Source: Pseudomonadota bacterium (GTDB lineage Bacteria > Pseudomonadota > Alphaproteobacteria > Reyranellales > Reyranellaceae). Taken from it: a DNA stretch of 64,000 nucleotides. The stretch covers positions 1 through 64,000 of the forward strand of contig JAFEBU010000026.1 in assembly GCA_018242505.1 (NCBI GenBank). The letters are read 5' to 3'. Below, in pieces: positions 52,981 to 61,865 of this stretch (positions within the stretch are counted from its first letter, which is position 1; each line of letters begins with the position of its first letter). The position numbers and the translations under genes are program-made. A model generated the notes under the pieces. That model was given only the letters and a program-made list of their open reading frames with translations. It made no database searches and was not told the DNA's origin.

Positions 52981-55266
52981 ATGGCGAGCCCGGAGGTCAA
53001 GAGTGGCATCGGCGATGCGCTTCCGAGACTGGAGGACGCGCGGTTGCTGACGGGCGGCGGCTGCTACAGCGACGATTTCAGGCTCGAGGGGCAGGCATAC
53101 GGCGCCGTTCTTCGGTCGGCGCAGGCGCATGCACGCATCGTTGGCATCGATGCGGCGCAGGCCCGGGCAATGCCGGGTGTGCTGGCGATCCTCACGGGCG
53201 CGGATGTCGTCGCCGACGGACTGCACCTCGTGCCGCACATCCCGCAGGCGATGAGCCCGCCCGACATCAAGCTGCCGAATATCGATGGCTCGCCGCACAA
53301 GGTCGTGCGATCGCCGATCCTGGCGGCGGAGACGGTGCGGTTCGTGGGCGAGCCGGTGGCCTTCGTCGTCGCCGAAACGCTGGCGCTCGCCAGGGATGCC
53401 GCCGAAGCGGTCCGCATCGAGTACCAGCCGCTCCCGCCTCTGTCGGAGGTTGTCGTCGATGCGCTGGTCGGCGATCCGGTGCGGACGAAGGAAGCCCTTG
53501 CGTGCGCGCAGCACGTGGTGCGGCTCGAAACCGATGTGCAGCGCGTCACCGGCGTTCCGATGGAGCCGCGCGCGGCGCTCGGCTATTACGATCCGGCCAA
53601 CGGTCGTTACACCTTATATGCGGGTGGCGGCGCGATCGTGCGGCCGAAGAAGGAGGTCGCGATCATTCTCGGCGTCGAGCCGGAGAAGGTCCGCGTGATC
53701 GCCCGGGATGTCGGCGGCAACTTCGGCACGCGCAATTTCCTGTATCCCGAGTTCGCGCTGGTCTGCTGGGCGGCGCGCAGGACCGGTCGGCCCGTCAAAT
53801 GGACGGCCGAGCGCCAGGAATGTTTTGCCAGCGACTATGCCGGCCGCGACTTCCGCTTCGAATCGGAGCTGGCGCTGGCCCCGGACGGGACTTTTCTCGG
53901 TCTCGGCGCCATCAGTACCAGCAATATCGGCGCCTATACCGCGTCCTTCGTGCCGCTGACCAAGGGCACCCAGCTCATGACCAGCCTCTATCGCCTGCCG
54001 GCGATGGCGCGGGCGCGCGGCGTGCTCACCAACACGGCCTGTACGGCGCCCTATCGCAGCGCCGGCCGACCCGAGGTCATGTTCGTGATGGAGCGGCTGA
54101 TCGATATGGCCGCGCGCCAGTTCGGCTTCGACAGGATCGAGCTCCGACGGCGCAATCTCATTCGGGCGACTCCGCACACCAACGCCTTCGGCGTCACCTA
54201 CGACAGCGGGAACTACGCAGCGGCGCTGGACAAGATCCTGGAGCTTTCCGACTGGAACGGCTTTGCCGGCCGTCGTGCGGCGAGCGCGGCGCGCGGGATG
54301 CGTCGTGGAATCGGCCTTGCCGGCTATGTCGAATCGCAGAGCGGCGCGCCCGGCGAGCGGGCCGAAGTGACGGTGCTGCCGGAGGGTGCCATCGAGATCG
54401 TGATCGGCACGCTGTCGGCCGGCCAGGGCCATGCCACCAGCTTCGCCCAGCTCGCGAGCGAATGGCTGGGGATTCCCGCCGGCAAGGTCCGTCTTGTGAG
54501 CGACGATACCGATCGTGTGTCGGTGGGCGGCGGTTCGCATTCCGGTCGGTCCCTGCGACACGCGGCGACGACGATCCATCAGGCGTCGCTCGGCATCATC
54601 GCCAAGGGCAGGGTGCTCGCGGCACAGCAACTCGAAGCCGACGAAGCCGACATCGACTTTGCCGATGGGCGCTTTGTCGTGAAGGGGACGGATCGGGGGA
54701 TCGGCCTGTTCGAACTCGCCCAGCGCCGTGGCCCGATCATGGATGCCGCCGATGTCGACAGCCGCGTCGGTTCCTATCCCTATGGCTGGCATGTCTGCGA
54801 GGTGGAGGTCGATCCCGAAACGGGCGTGGTGCGCATCGACCGGTATGCCGCCATCGACGATGTCGGCCGCGCGGTGAACCCGCTCATCCTGCATGGCCAG
54901 ACCCATGGCGGCATCGCGCAAGGGGCAGGGCAGGCCTTGATGGAGCGATGTGTCTATGAATCCGGCAGCGGGCAACTGCTGTCCGGTTCCCTCCTGGACT
55001 ACGCCCTCCCGCATGCCGACGATTTTCCCTTCTTCACCACGGCCTTGAGCGAGGTCCCGTCGACCAACCATCCGCTGGGCTTCCGCGGCGGCGGCGAGGG
55101 CGGCATCACGCCCGCCCTGGGCGTGATCATCAATTCAGTCGTCGATGCGCTCGCCGATCTCGGGGTCACGCATATCGAGATGCCGGCCACGCCGGAGCGC
55201 GTCTGGCGCGCCATTCGCCAGGCGGCTGCAGCCGCACTTTCCTGCCAGGGCGACCTTGCGGATTAA
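52981..55266 (+). CDS. Xanthine dehydrogenase family, molybdopterin-binding subunit
   Basis: The large Mo-cofactor subunit (761 aa) of a xanthine oxidase/CO dehydrogenase-like enzyme. An aldehyde oxidase a/b hammerhead (DALPRLEDARLLTGGGCYSDD) leads to the Mo-binding domains (RDVGGNFGTRNF, APYRSAGRPE, AGQGHATSFAQLASEW). The catalytic Glu is in FRGGGEGG near the C-terminus. The active-site loop lacks the CSFR motif of true CO dehydrogenase. No FeS or FAD subunit is adjacent, so its partners must be elsewhere. ATG at 52981 is used; an in-frame start at 52945 is an alternative. Confidence 0.88.
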   Translation: MASPEVKSGIGDALPRLEDARLLTGGGCYSDDFRLEGQAYGAVLRSAQAHARIVGIDAAQARAMPGVLAILTGADVVADGLHLVPHIPQAMSPPDIKLPNIDGSPHKVVRSPILAAETVRFVGEPVAFVVAETLALARDAAEAVRIEYQPLPPLSEVVVDALVGDPVRTKEALACAQHVVRLETDVQRVTGVPMEPRAALGYYDPANGRYTLYAGGGAIVRPKKEVAIILGVEPEKVRVIARDVGGNFGTRNFLYPEFALVCWAARRTGRPVKWTAERQECFASDYAGRDFRFESELALAPDGTFLGLGAISTSNIGAYTASFVPLTKGTQLMTSLYRLPAMARARGVLTNTACTAPYRSAGRPEVMFVMERLIDMAARQFGFDRIELRRRNLIRATPHTNAFGVTYDSGNYAAALDKILELSDWNGFAGRRAASAARGMRRGIGLAGYVESQSGAPGERAEVTVLPEGAIEIVIGTLSAGQGHATSFAQLASEWLGIPAGKVRLVSDDTDRVSVGGGSHSGRSLRHAATTIHQASLGIIAKGRVLAAQQLEADEADIDFADGRFVVKGTDRGIGLFELAQRRGPIMDAADVDSRVGSYPYGWHVCEVEVDPETGVVRIDRYAAIDDVGRAVNPLILHGQTHGGIAQGAGQALMERCVYESGSGQLLSGSLLDYALPHADDFPFFTTALSEVPSTNHPLGFRGGGEGGITPALGVIINSVVDALADLGVTHIEMPATPERVWRAIRQAAAAALSCQGDLAD

Positions 55267-55292
55267 TTGATTAGCGTCCTATCTTTCTGCCC

Positions 55293-55763
55293 ATGGCCCG
55301 GCCCAAGCAGATCGATTTCGGCTTCAGCGTGGCGCGCATCGCGCGGCGGCTGCGGCAGGCGGTCGATGCGGAACTGCAGGTCTATGGACTGACCGAGGCG
55401 ACCTGGCGGCCGCTGGCCTATGTCGGCCGCCTCGGGGACGGGGTGCACCAGAAGGAATTGGCGACGGCGCTCTCGATCGAGGGACCGTCGCTGGTGCGGC
55501 TGCTCGACAATCTCGAACGCCGCGGCCTGATCGAACGGCGCGAGGACGAGACCGACCGGCGCGCCCGCGGCATTTATCTTACGCGCGCCGGCCGCGAGCT
55601 TGCGGTGCGCGTGGCGAAGGTCGGCACCGAGATCCAGAGCCGGTTGCTCGCCAGGATTCCGCCGGCGGATCTCGAGGTCTGCCAGCGCGTGCTCGGCAGT
55701 ATCGAACGTGAGTTGGAGGAGCGGCAGGAGGGTATTCCCGCCGCCCTGAAGCGAGGTGAGTAA
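55293..55763 (+). CDS. MarR-family transcriptional regulator
   Basis: A winged-helix regulator of 156 aa. The helix-turn-helix is QKELATALSIEGPSLVRLLD and the wing is RREDETDRRARGIYLT. A small palindrome, taattgatta, lies in the 26-nt gap before it. It precedes the amidohydrolase gene by 33 nt and probably controls the amidohydrolase, thiolase-like and DUF35 genes, or the oxidoreductase upstream. Confidence 0.88.
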   Translation: MARPKQIDFGFSVARIARRLRQAVDAELQVYGLTEATWRPLAYVGRLGDGVHQKELATALSIEGPSLVRLLDNLERRGLIERREDETDRRARGIYLTRAGRELAVRVAKVGTEIQSRLLARIPPADLEVCQRVLGSIERELEERQEGIPAALKRGE

Positions 55764-55796
55764 AGCGTCGCCGTAACAAGCTGCAAGGAGGAAACG

Positions 55797-56999
55797 ATGA
55801 ACCAGATCGAGGTCAATGCGCCGAACCTTTGGCGTCTCGATACGCCAGGCGCCTCCCATTGGGCGCGCAGCGCGCGTCCCGATGCGGCAAAGAAATACTT
55901 CATGGTCTCGGCCGACGGCCATGCCAACGAACCGGCCAATCTCTGGTTCGAGCGCATGGACAAGAAATACCACGAGCGCCTGCCGCGCGTGGTGACCGAC
56001 AAGGACGGCGTGCAGTGGCGTGTATGCGAGGGCTACCGCCCCGACCGCCTGCGTCTGTCGACGCTCGAAGGCGAGGACATGGCACGCAACAAGGCTGGCG
56101 CCGATCCGCTGGGACGGCTCGCCGATCACGACCGCGACGGCATCGATGTCGAACTGATCTTCCCCAACAAGGGCCTCGCCATGTGGGCGACGCCCGACCC
56201 GCAATTCGCCATGGCCCAGTGCCGCGTCTGGAACGACTGGGCGTGGGAGCAGTTCGGCGCGCACCAGGACCGCATGATCCCGGCCGGCTCGCTCGCCACA
56301 GGCGATCTCGAAGGCTCGATCGCCGAGGTGCAGCGGCTCGCCAAGCTCGGCTTCAAGTGCCTGACCCTGCCGTGCAAGCCGGTCTGGGGCGGGCACGACA
56401 GCAACCATATCAACTACAACCTGCCGCACTTCGATCCGCTGTGGGCGGCGATCACCGATGCCAACCTGCCGATCACCTTCCATGTCTCGACGGGTCGCGA
56501 TCCGCGCGCGGCGCGTGGCAACGGCGGCGCGGTGGTGAACTACGTCTCGCATTCGCTCTCGCCTACCATCGAGCCGGTGGCCAATCTTTGCGCCTCGGGC
56601 GTGCTGGAGCGTTTCCCGAAACTGCGCTTCGCCACCATCGAGGCCGGCATCGGCTGGGTGCCGTGGCTGCTCGAGGCGATGGACGAGGCCTACAAGAAGC
56701 ATCACTTCTGGGTGCGGCCCAAGCTCAAGAACCTGCCGAGCGAGTACTATCGCGCGCACGGCTTCTCCTCGTTCCAGGAGGATCGGGCCGGGCTCGATCT
56801 CGCCGAGAGCCATGACCTCGCCGGCAACTTCATGTGGGCGAACGACTATCCACATCATGAGGGCACGTGGCCGCATTCGGCCGAAGCGATCGAGCGCACC
56901 ATGGGGCAGCTCTCCGACGATGCGCGCGCCAAGGTGCTGGGCCTGAACTGCGCCCGCTTCCTCGGGATCGAGGTCCCGGCACGCTATCGTGCGAACTGA
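55797..56999 (+). CDS. Amidohydrolase family protein (amidohydrolase 2 / ACMSD-like)
   Basis: A TIM-barrel metal-dependent hydrolase or decarboxylase of 400 aa. The first metal site is VSADGHANEP (DxH form), followed by ITFHVSTGRDPR and the late WANDYPHHEGTWP. The start follows GGAGG. It heads a three-gene run with the thiolase-like and DUF35 genes. Family members act on ring-cleavage or polyketide-like acids; the substrate is unknown. Confidence 0.87.
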   Translation: MNQIEVNAPNLWRLDTPGASHWARSARPDAAKKYFMVSADGHANEPANLWFERMDKKYHERLPRVVTDKDGVQWRVCEGYRPDRLRLSTLEGEDMARNKAGADPLGRLADHDRDGIDVELIFPNKGLAMWATPDPQFAMAQCRVWNDWAWEQFGAHQDRMIPAGSLATGDLEGSIAEVQRLAKLGFKCLTLPCKPVWGGHDSNHINYNLPHFDPLWAAITDANLPITFHVSTGRDPRAARGNGGAVVNYVSHSLSPTIEPVANLCASGVLERFPKLRFATIEAGIGWVPWLLEAMDEAYKKHHFWVRPKLKNLPSEYYRAHGFSSFQEDRAGLDLAESHDLAGNFMWANDYPHHEGTWPHSAEAIERTMGQLSDDARAKVLGLNCARFLGIEVPARYRAN

Positions 57000-57011
57000 C
57001 GGCGCACGACG

Positions 57012-58193
57012 ATGAGCAAGCGCACGCTGCGTGGCAAGGCGGCCATCGCCGGAGTCGGCGAGACCACCTATTACAAGCACGGCAAGTCCCCGGTCTCCGA
57101 GTTCAAGCTGGCCCTGCAGGCGATCCTGGCCGCCTGCGAGGATGCGGGCATCGATCCGCGCCGCATCGACGGCTTCGCGTCCTACTCCAACGACCGCAAC
57201 GATCCGTCGCGGATCGCGGCGGCACTCGGCCTGCCGGCACTGCGCTTCTCCAACATGAACTGGGGTGGCGGCGGCGGCGGCGGCTCGGCGGCGGTGGGCA
57301 ATGCTGCGGCCGCCGTAGCCTGCGGCATGGCAAACTGCGTCGTGGTCTTCCGTGCCCTGGCGCAGGGCCAGTTCCAGCGCTTTGGCGCGGCGCCGCCCGG
57401 CGGCACGGCCGCGGGCGAGGCGGCGCTCAATGCCCCTTACGGGGTGATGTCGCCCGGCCAACGCTACGCCATGCGGGCGATGCGCTTCCTGCACGAGAAC
57501 AAGATCGCGCCCTCCGCGCAGCGGGCGATCGCACTTGCCTCCTATCACCACGCCCAGGCCAATCCGCGCGCCGTCATGCACGGTCGGCCGCTCACTGCCG
57601 AGGCCTATGATTCGTCGCGCTGGATCGTCGAGCCGTGGCGCCTGTTCGACTGCTGCATGGAAAACGACGGCGCGGCGGCGCTGATCATCGTGCCGGCCGA
57701 AGAGGCGCGCGATTTGCGCCAGCCGCCGGCCTATCTGCTGGGATCGGCGCAGGGATCGGAATATCGCAACGGCGCGCGCGGCCACAACGCGCCACTCTAC
57801 GCCACCTCGAGTTTCACGACGGTGGCGCCGCAACTCTACGAGATGGCCGGGGTGAAGCCCGCCGATGTCGACGTGGTGCAGAGCTACGAGAACTTCACCG
57901 GCGGTGTCCTGATGGGCCTGGTCGAGCACGGCTTCTTCAAGGCCGAGGAAGCGAACGAATTCCTGACGCGCGAGAACCTGGTCGCGCCCTCGGGCAAGCT
58001 GCCGCTCAACACGTCGGGCGGCAATCTCGCCGAGTGCTACATGCATGGCCTCGAATTGCAGGTCGAGGCGGTGCGCCAACTGCGCGGACAGTCGACCTCG
58101 CAGGTGCCCGATGCCGACGTCTCCATGGTGATCTCGGGTCCGATGGTGACGCCGGTTTCCAGCATGATCCTCGGCACGGGAGCGACGCTATGA
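57012..58193 (+). CDS. Thiolase-like protein (SCP2/lipid-transfer type), possible retro-aldolase
   Basis: A thiolase-fold protein of 393 aa. At the place of the usual nucleophilic Cys there is a run of seven glycines (residues 85-91, NWGGGGGGGSAAVGN), so normal thiolysis is unlikely. The C-terminal block NTSGGNLAECYMHGLELQ, with a Tyr, resembles Ltp2-type aldolases, which work with DUF35 partners to split side chains of steroid CoA esters. The next gene is a DUF35 protein with a 4-nt overlap, which supports that reading. The aldolase role is inference. Confidence 0.8.
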   Translation: MSKRTLRGKAAIAGVGETTYYKHGKSPVSEFKLALQAILAACEDAGIDPRRIDGFASYSNDRNDPSRIAAALGLPALRFSNMNWGGGGGGGSAAVGNAAAAVACGMANCVVVFRALAQGQFQRFGAAPPGGTAAGEAALNAPYGVMSPGQRYAMRAMRFLHENKIAPSAQRAIALASYHHAQANPRAVMHGRPLTAEAYDSSRWIVEPWRLFDCCMENDGAAALIIVPAEEARDLRQPPAYLLGSAQGSEYRNGARGHNAPLYATSSFTTVAPQLYEMAGVKPADVDVVQSYENFTGGVLMGLVEHGFFKAEEANEFLTRENLVAPSGKLPLNTSGGNLAECYMHGLELQVEAVRQLRGQSTSQVPDADVSMVISGPMVTPVSSMILGTGATL

Positions 58194-58633
58194 GCTATCT
58201 GCCGAACGGCCTGCCCGCGCCGATGCCGGAGAATGACGGCCTCGACAAGCCCTACTGGGAGGGGACGCGGCGCGGCGAGCTGCTGGTCCAACGCTGCAGC
58301 AAATGCGGCACCTTCCAGTGGGGACCGGAGTGGATCTGCCACAAGTGCCTCGGCTTCGATCTCGACTGGCACAAGGTGTCGGGCAAGGGCCGCATCTACA
58401 GTTGGGAGCGGCCCTGGCATCCCGTGCATCCGGCGCTGAAGGACCATGGTCCCTACATCGTCGTCCTGGTGGAGCTGCCCGATGCCGGCAATGTGCGCAT
58501 GCTGGGCAATCTGTTGGGCGATCCCAGGCAGGAGGTGAAGATCGGCGCCGAGGTCGAGGCAGTGTTCGAGCCGCACGACGACGCCAAGCCGCCGTTCACC
58601 CTGGTGCAGTGGAAGCTCGCTTCGCCGCGCTGA
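58190..58633 (+). CDS. Zn-ribbon OB-fold protein (DUF35 family)
   Basis: A small acyl-CoA-binding-type protein of 147 aa. The zinc ribbon is CSKC and CHKC (residues of about 36-53), followed by an OB-fold (GRIYSWERPWHPVHP, PYIVVLVELPD). ATG overlaps the stop of the thiolase-like gene (ATGA). Proteins of this family form complexes with thiolase-like enzymes. Its 3' end overlaps the convergent TetR gene by 38 nt. Confidence 0.9.
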   Translation: MSYLPNGLPAPMPENDGLDKPYWEGTRRGELLVQRCSKCGTFQWGPEWICHKCLGFDLDWHKVSGKGRIYSWERPWHPVHPALKDHGPYIVVLVELPDAGNVRMLGNLLGDPRQEVKIGAEVEAVFEPHDDAKPPFTLVQWKLASPR

Positions 58634-59246
58634 CGGCACCGAGATAAGAAAGCACCAGCCGCACCAGTTCGTCCTCGAACGCGCGGCTCTTGATGAACGG
58701 CTGCTCCTCCAGGACAGCAGCGCGGATCGTGCCCATCAGCGCGCGCGAGACGACGAAGATCTGCTCCCGGTCGAGAGCGGCGAACACGCGCTGCTCGCCG
58801 GCATGTTCGCCGGCACGGGTGATGAAGGCCGCGATGGGGGCCAGCAGGTCGTTCGGGCCCTGCGACAAGACCGCTTGCACCACGGCACGACGCGCACGCA
58901 GCCGGCCGCCGAACGCGCCCACGATCGCCCGCACCATGGCGCGCACGCGGCCTTCGATCGAGGATTCGATCTCGCCCTTCAGCGCCCGGGCGACGCGCGC
59001 GAGCGCCGCCTGCAATTCGCGCTCCGCCAGCATGCGCAGGACGGCGTTCTTGTCGGCGAAGTACTGGTAGAGGGTGCCGATGCTCACCCCGGCGCGCTCG
59101 GCCACGGCGTTGGTGGTGAAGGCGGCAAGTCCGCCCGTTTCCAGAATCTGAGCCGCTGCCTCCAGGATCGCCGCCACGGTTTCCCCGGCGCGCGCCTGTC
59201 GCGGCTTTCTTCTTTTGATTTCAAGGGTTTGCCGAGTGCCCGCCAT
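58596..59246 (-). CDS. TetR-family transcriptional regulator
   Basis: A regulator of 216 aa. The HTH is GLAAFTTNAVAERAGVSIGTLYQ followed by YFADKNAVLRMLAE. ATG at 59246 is used; the frame to 59348 runs through the operator region. It converges on the DUF35 gene and is divergent from the sterol-desaturase family gene. A palindrome between the two start codons is the likely binding site. Confidence 0.88.
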   Translation of the reverse strand: MAGTRQTLEIKRRKPRQARAGETVAAILEAAAQILETGGLAAFTTNAVAERAGVSIGTLYQYFADKNAVLRMLAERELQAALARVARALKGEIESSIEGRVRAMVRAIVGAFGGRLRARRAVVQAVLSQGPNDLLAPIAAFITRAGEHAGEQRVFAALDREQIFVVSRALMGTIRAAVLEEQPFIKSRAFEDELVRLVLSYLGAVSAAKRASTAPG

Positions 59247-59273
59247 GTCCCGCGACCGCCTTCCGAAGGCGAG

Positions 59274-59303
59274 TATTAAACATGAGTAAGGCTCATATAT
59301 TAA
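59274..59303. promoter_or_regulatory. Palindromic operator between TetR and sterol-desaturase family genes
   Basis: The core atgag-taagg-ctcat (59282-59296) is a perfect inverted repeat, and the arms extend as ttaa on both sides. It lies 28 nt upstream of the TetR start and 29 nt upstream of the divergent start, so it could control both. Confidence 0.62.
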
Positions 59304-59331
59304 CGGACGTCGAACGGAAAGGAGCTTTTCC

Positions 59332-60234
59332 ATGGAAACGCTCGGCACGCTTTACCTCATCCTCGCGCCCGTGGTCCTGGGCTCGGCCCTGATCGAGGGC
59401 CTGTGGCTGTCGCGGACGCGCGGGGAAGGCTACGACTGGAAGGCGTGGGCGACGTCGCTGGCCGACCTCGTGGTGCGCAAGCTGCTGTTGCTCGTCCCCT
59501 ACAGTCTCGCCGCCCCGGTCTTCGCCTGGGCCTACGAGCATCGGCTGTTCACCTTCCATCTCGACGATGTCGGCTCGGTGCTGCTGCTCTTCATCGGACT
59601 GGAGTTCTGTTACTACTGGTACCATCGCGCCAGCCACACGGTGCGCTGGTTCTGGAACACGCACTCGGTCCATCACTCACCCAACCAGTTCAACCTGGCG
59701 GCCGCCTATCGGCTGGGCTGGCTGGGCAAGTTCACCGGCGCCACGATCTTCTTCACGCCGCTTGCCCTGCTGGGCTTCGAGCCGACGACGATCCTCTCCG
59801 CGCTGTTCCTGAACCTGCTCTACCAGTTCTGGCTGCACGCCGACTGGATCCCCAAGCTCGGCGTCCTCGAATACGTCCTGAACACGCCGTCGAGCCACCG
59901 CGTCCACCATGCGCGCAACCCCGAGTATCTCGATGCCAACTATGGCGGCGTGCTGATCGTATTCGACCGGTTGTTCGGCACCTATGTCGGGGAGCGCGCG
60001 GACCTGCCCTGCGACTACGGCCTGGTGACTCGCGTGACTACCTACAATCCGGTGCTGATCAACTTTCAGCCCTGGTTCGGACTCGTCAAGGATCTGGCGA
60101 GCGCGCGGTCCTTCGGCGAGGTGTGGGGCTATCTGTTCGCCCCTCCGGGCTGGCGTCCAAACGGGCAGGGCCTCACGACCGCAGAGCTTCGCGCTCGCGG
60201 CTCGCTTGCCCATCCCGGGCCGGTTCATGTCTGA
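59332..60234 (+). CDS. Fatty acid hydroxylase / sterol desaturase family protein
   Basis: An integral membrane diiron enzyme of 300 aa. The three His boxes are H98RASH102, H111SVHH115 and H189RVHH193. Helices lie at about residues 5-25, 45-68, 80-97 and 135-165. ATG follows GGAG. It is probably repressed by the divergent TetR protein. It is only distantly like the protein at 46176-47327. The lipid substrate is unknown. Confidence 0.9.
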   Translation: METLGTLYLILAPVVLGSALIEGLWLSRTRGEGYDWKAWATSLADLVVRKLLLLVPYSLAAPVFAWAYEHRLFTFHLDDVGSVLLLFIGLEFCYYWYHRASHTVRWFWNTHSVHHSPNQFNLAAAYRLGWLGKFTGATIFFTPLALLGFEPTTILSALFLNLLYQFWLHADWIPKLGVLEYVLNTPSSHRVHHARNPEYLDANYGGVLIVFDRLFGTYVGERADLPCDYGLVTRVTTYNPVLINFQPWFGLVKDLASARSFGEVWGYLFAPPGWRPNGQGLTTAELRARGSLAHPGPVHV

Positions 60235-60256
60235 GGGTTCTGGGCCGACACGCAGG

Positions 60257-60286
60257 AAAACGCCGTGGCGAAAGCCACGGCGTTTT
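60257..60286. terminator. Strong bidirectional terminator
   Basis: A perfect 13-bp stem, aaaacgccgtggc/gccacggcgtttt, closes on a gaaa tetraloop. The A run and T run at the ends let it work for both strands. It serves the sterol-desaturase family gene and the converging lipoprotein gene. Confidence 0.88.
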
Positions 60287-60312
60287 GCGATTACGCTTCG
60301 TTATTGCCGATA

Positions 60313-60531
60313 TCAGTAGTAGCGCCGCTGCGGCGTCGTTGCGGCGCCTGCGCCAGCACCCACCGCACCACCGATCAGCGCGCCCGGCAGGACGCCGAGA
60401 CCGGTCACGCCGCCGATGACGGCGCCTGAACCTGCGCCAATGGCGCCGCCGGTGACGGCACGCTGACCCCAAGTATCGCCGCAGGCGGTGAGGCCGACCA
60501 GAATGGCAGCAAAGGCAAAATACTTCGTCAT
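60313..60531 (-). CDS. Glycine-zipper lipoprotein
   Basis: A small envelope lipoprotein of 72 aa. A lipobox LTAC puts the lipidated Cys at residue 17. After CGDTWGQRAVTGGA comes a glycine zipper (GAGSGAVIGG and GGAVGAGAGAA) that should insert in or lie on the membrane, then the tail PQRRYY. It is a close paralogue of the next gene upstream. ATG at 60531 fits the signal peptide. Confidence 0.78.
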   Translation of the reverse strand: MTKYFAFAAILVGLTACGDTWGQRAVTGGAIGAGSGAVIGGVTGLGVLPGALIGGAVGAGAGAATTPQRRYY

Positions 60532-60697
60532 CAAAATACGCTCCCCTTTGTCATCGAACAGCATCAACGTTACCTGCGGGTATGGCGCAAATATGACTGA
60601 AATCCGCCATTTCGCAGGGCTCGATCCACAGCGCTGCCGCCGGTCAAAGCGGCAGCGCGGCCAGTTCGCGCAAACCCGGCATCGGTAACACCCGGCG

Positions 60698-60916
60698 TCA
60701 GTAATAATAGCGGTGCGGCGTCGTTGCGGCGCCGATACCGGCGCCTGCTGCGCCGCCGATCAGGGCGCCGGCCAGCGGGTTGAATCCGGTGGCCGCGCCC
60801 AGGAGCGCACCCGAACCCGCGCCGAGTGCGCCGCCCGTCACGGCGCGCTGGCCCCATGTGTCGCCGCAAGCGCTCGCGGTGAGAAGAATGGCCATGAGGA
60901 CGACGTACTTGCGCAT
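60698..60916 (-). CDS. Glycine-zipper lipoprotein, tandem paralogue
   Basis: A 72-aa paralogue of the preceding lipoprotein, with the same length, lipobox Cys at residue 17 (TASAC) and the same block CGDTWGQRAVTGGA. The glycine zipper differs slightly and the tail is PHRYYY. The two genes lie 166 nt apart on the same strand and appear to be a tandem duplication. Confidence 0.78.
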   Translation of the reverse strand: MRKYVVLMAILLTASACGDTWGQRAVTGGALGAGSGALLGAATGFNPLAGALIGGAAGAGIGAATTPHRYYY

Positions 60917-61007
60917 GACAAACCCCGTTGCTCTGCGAAGGCCCATGTCGGCCTTCCCAGAGTGATACGAGTTCAATTGGGGCGGAAAGTCGGCGCGGGA
61001 CGGCGCG

Positions 61008-61865
61008 TCAGACCACGCGCTGGGTATGCGCGAAGGCCATGTAGAGATCGTGCGCCTGGCGGGCGACCGGGCCGGGCTGCAGGTCCCGGCCTTCGTAGCG
61101 GCTGACCGGCTGCACTTTGCCGGCGTTGCCGGTGGTGAAGATCTCATCGGCGGCTTCGAGATCGGCGGTGGTGACGGTGCGCTCGTCGACCTGGATGCCA
61201 GCGTTGCGCAGGAGCTTGATCGTGCGGTTGCGCGTGATGCCTGCGAGGAAGGTGCCGTTGGGCACCGGCGTGGCGACGATGCCGTTCTTGGCGAGGAAGA
61301 TGTTCGAGCTGCAGGTCTCGGCGACATTCCCCGCCGCGTCGAGCACCACGCCGTTCTGGAAGCCGCGCTTCAGCATCTCCGCCACGCCGCGCGAGGAATT
61401 GGGGTAGAGGCAGCTCGCCTTGGCGTTGGTCGGTGCGCTCTCCGGCGTCGGCCGGCGGATCGACCGGCAAAGACCGAGCGTGAGGGGCGTGCCGGCGCGC
61501 ATCGGCGAGACATAGATGCAGAGCAGGAACTGCGTCGACTCGGGATCGACCGAGATCGGGCCGGGACCGCCCTTGGTGGCCCAGAACATCGGCCGCACGT
61601 AAAGCTCGGCTCGCGGGCCGAAGCGTCTTACGCCCTCGTGCATCAGTTCCAGGATCTCCGGCGCCGTCCTGGTGGGCTTCAGCCCCAGCGCATGGGCGGA
61701 GCGGACGACACGCTCGGCGTGTAGGTCGAGATCGGGGCCGCAGCCCTCGAATGCGCGACCACCGTCGAACACCATGGAGCCCAGCCAGAACGCGTGATCG
61801 CGTGGCCCCAGGATCGCCGGGTTGCCCTCATGCCACGTGCCGTTCCAGTAGGTGAGCGTGTCCAT
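61008..61865 (-). CDS. Branched-chain-amino-acid aminotransferase-like protein (class IV)
   Basis: A PLP-dependent class IV aminotransferase of 285 aa. The opening YWNGTWHEGNPAILGPRDHA, the catalytic Lys (K149 in TNAKASCLYPN) and the cofactor-phosphate region AETCSSNIFLAKNG are present. BCAT or D-amino-acid transaminase activity is possible; the residues that split these are not decisive here. Confidence 0.88.
   Translation of the reverse strand: MDTLTYWNGTWHEGNPAILGPRDHAFWLGSMVFDGGRAFEGCGPDLDLHAERVVRSAHALGLKPTRTAPEILELMHEGVRRFGPRAELYVRPMFWATKGGPGPISVDPESTQFLLCIYVSPMRAGTPLTLGLCRSIRRPTPESAPTNAKASCLYPNSSRGVAEMLKRGFQNGVVLDAAGNVAETCSSNIFLAKNGIVATPVPNGTFLAGITRNRTIKLLRNAGIQVDERTVTTADLEAADEIFTTGNAGKVQPVSRYEGRDLQPGPVARQAHDLYMAFAHTQRVV

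Noticed and set aside
55263..58079. 938-aa minus-strand ORF opposite the MarR, amidohydrolase and thiolase-like genes
   Set aside because: It spans three well-supported plus-strand genes and shows only shadow composition.
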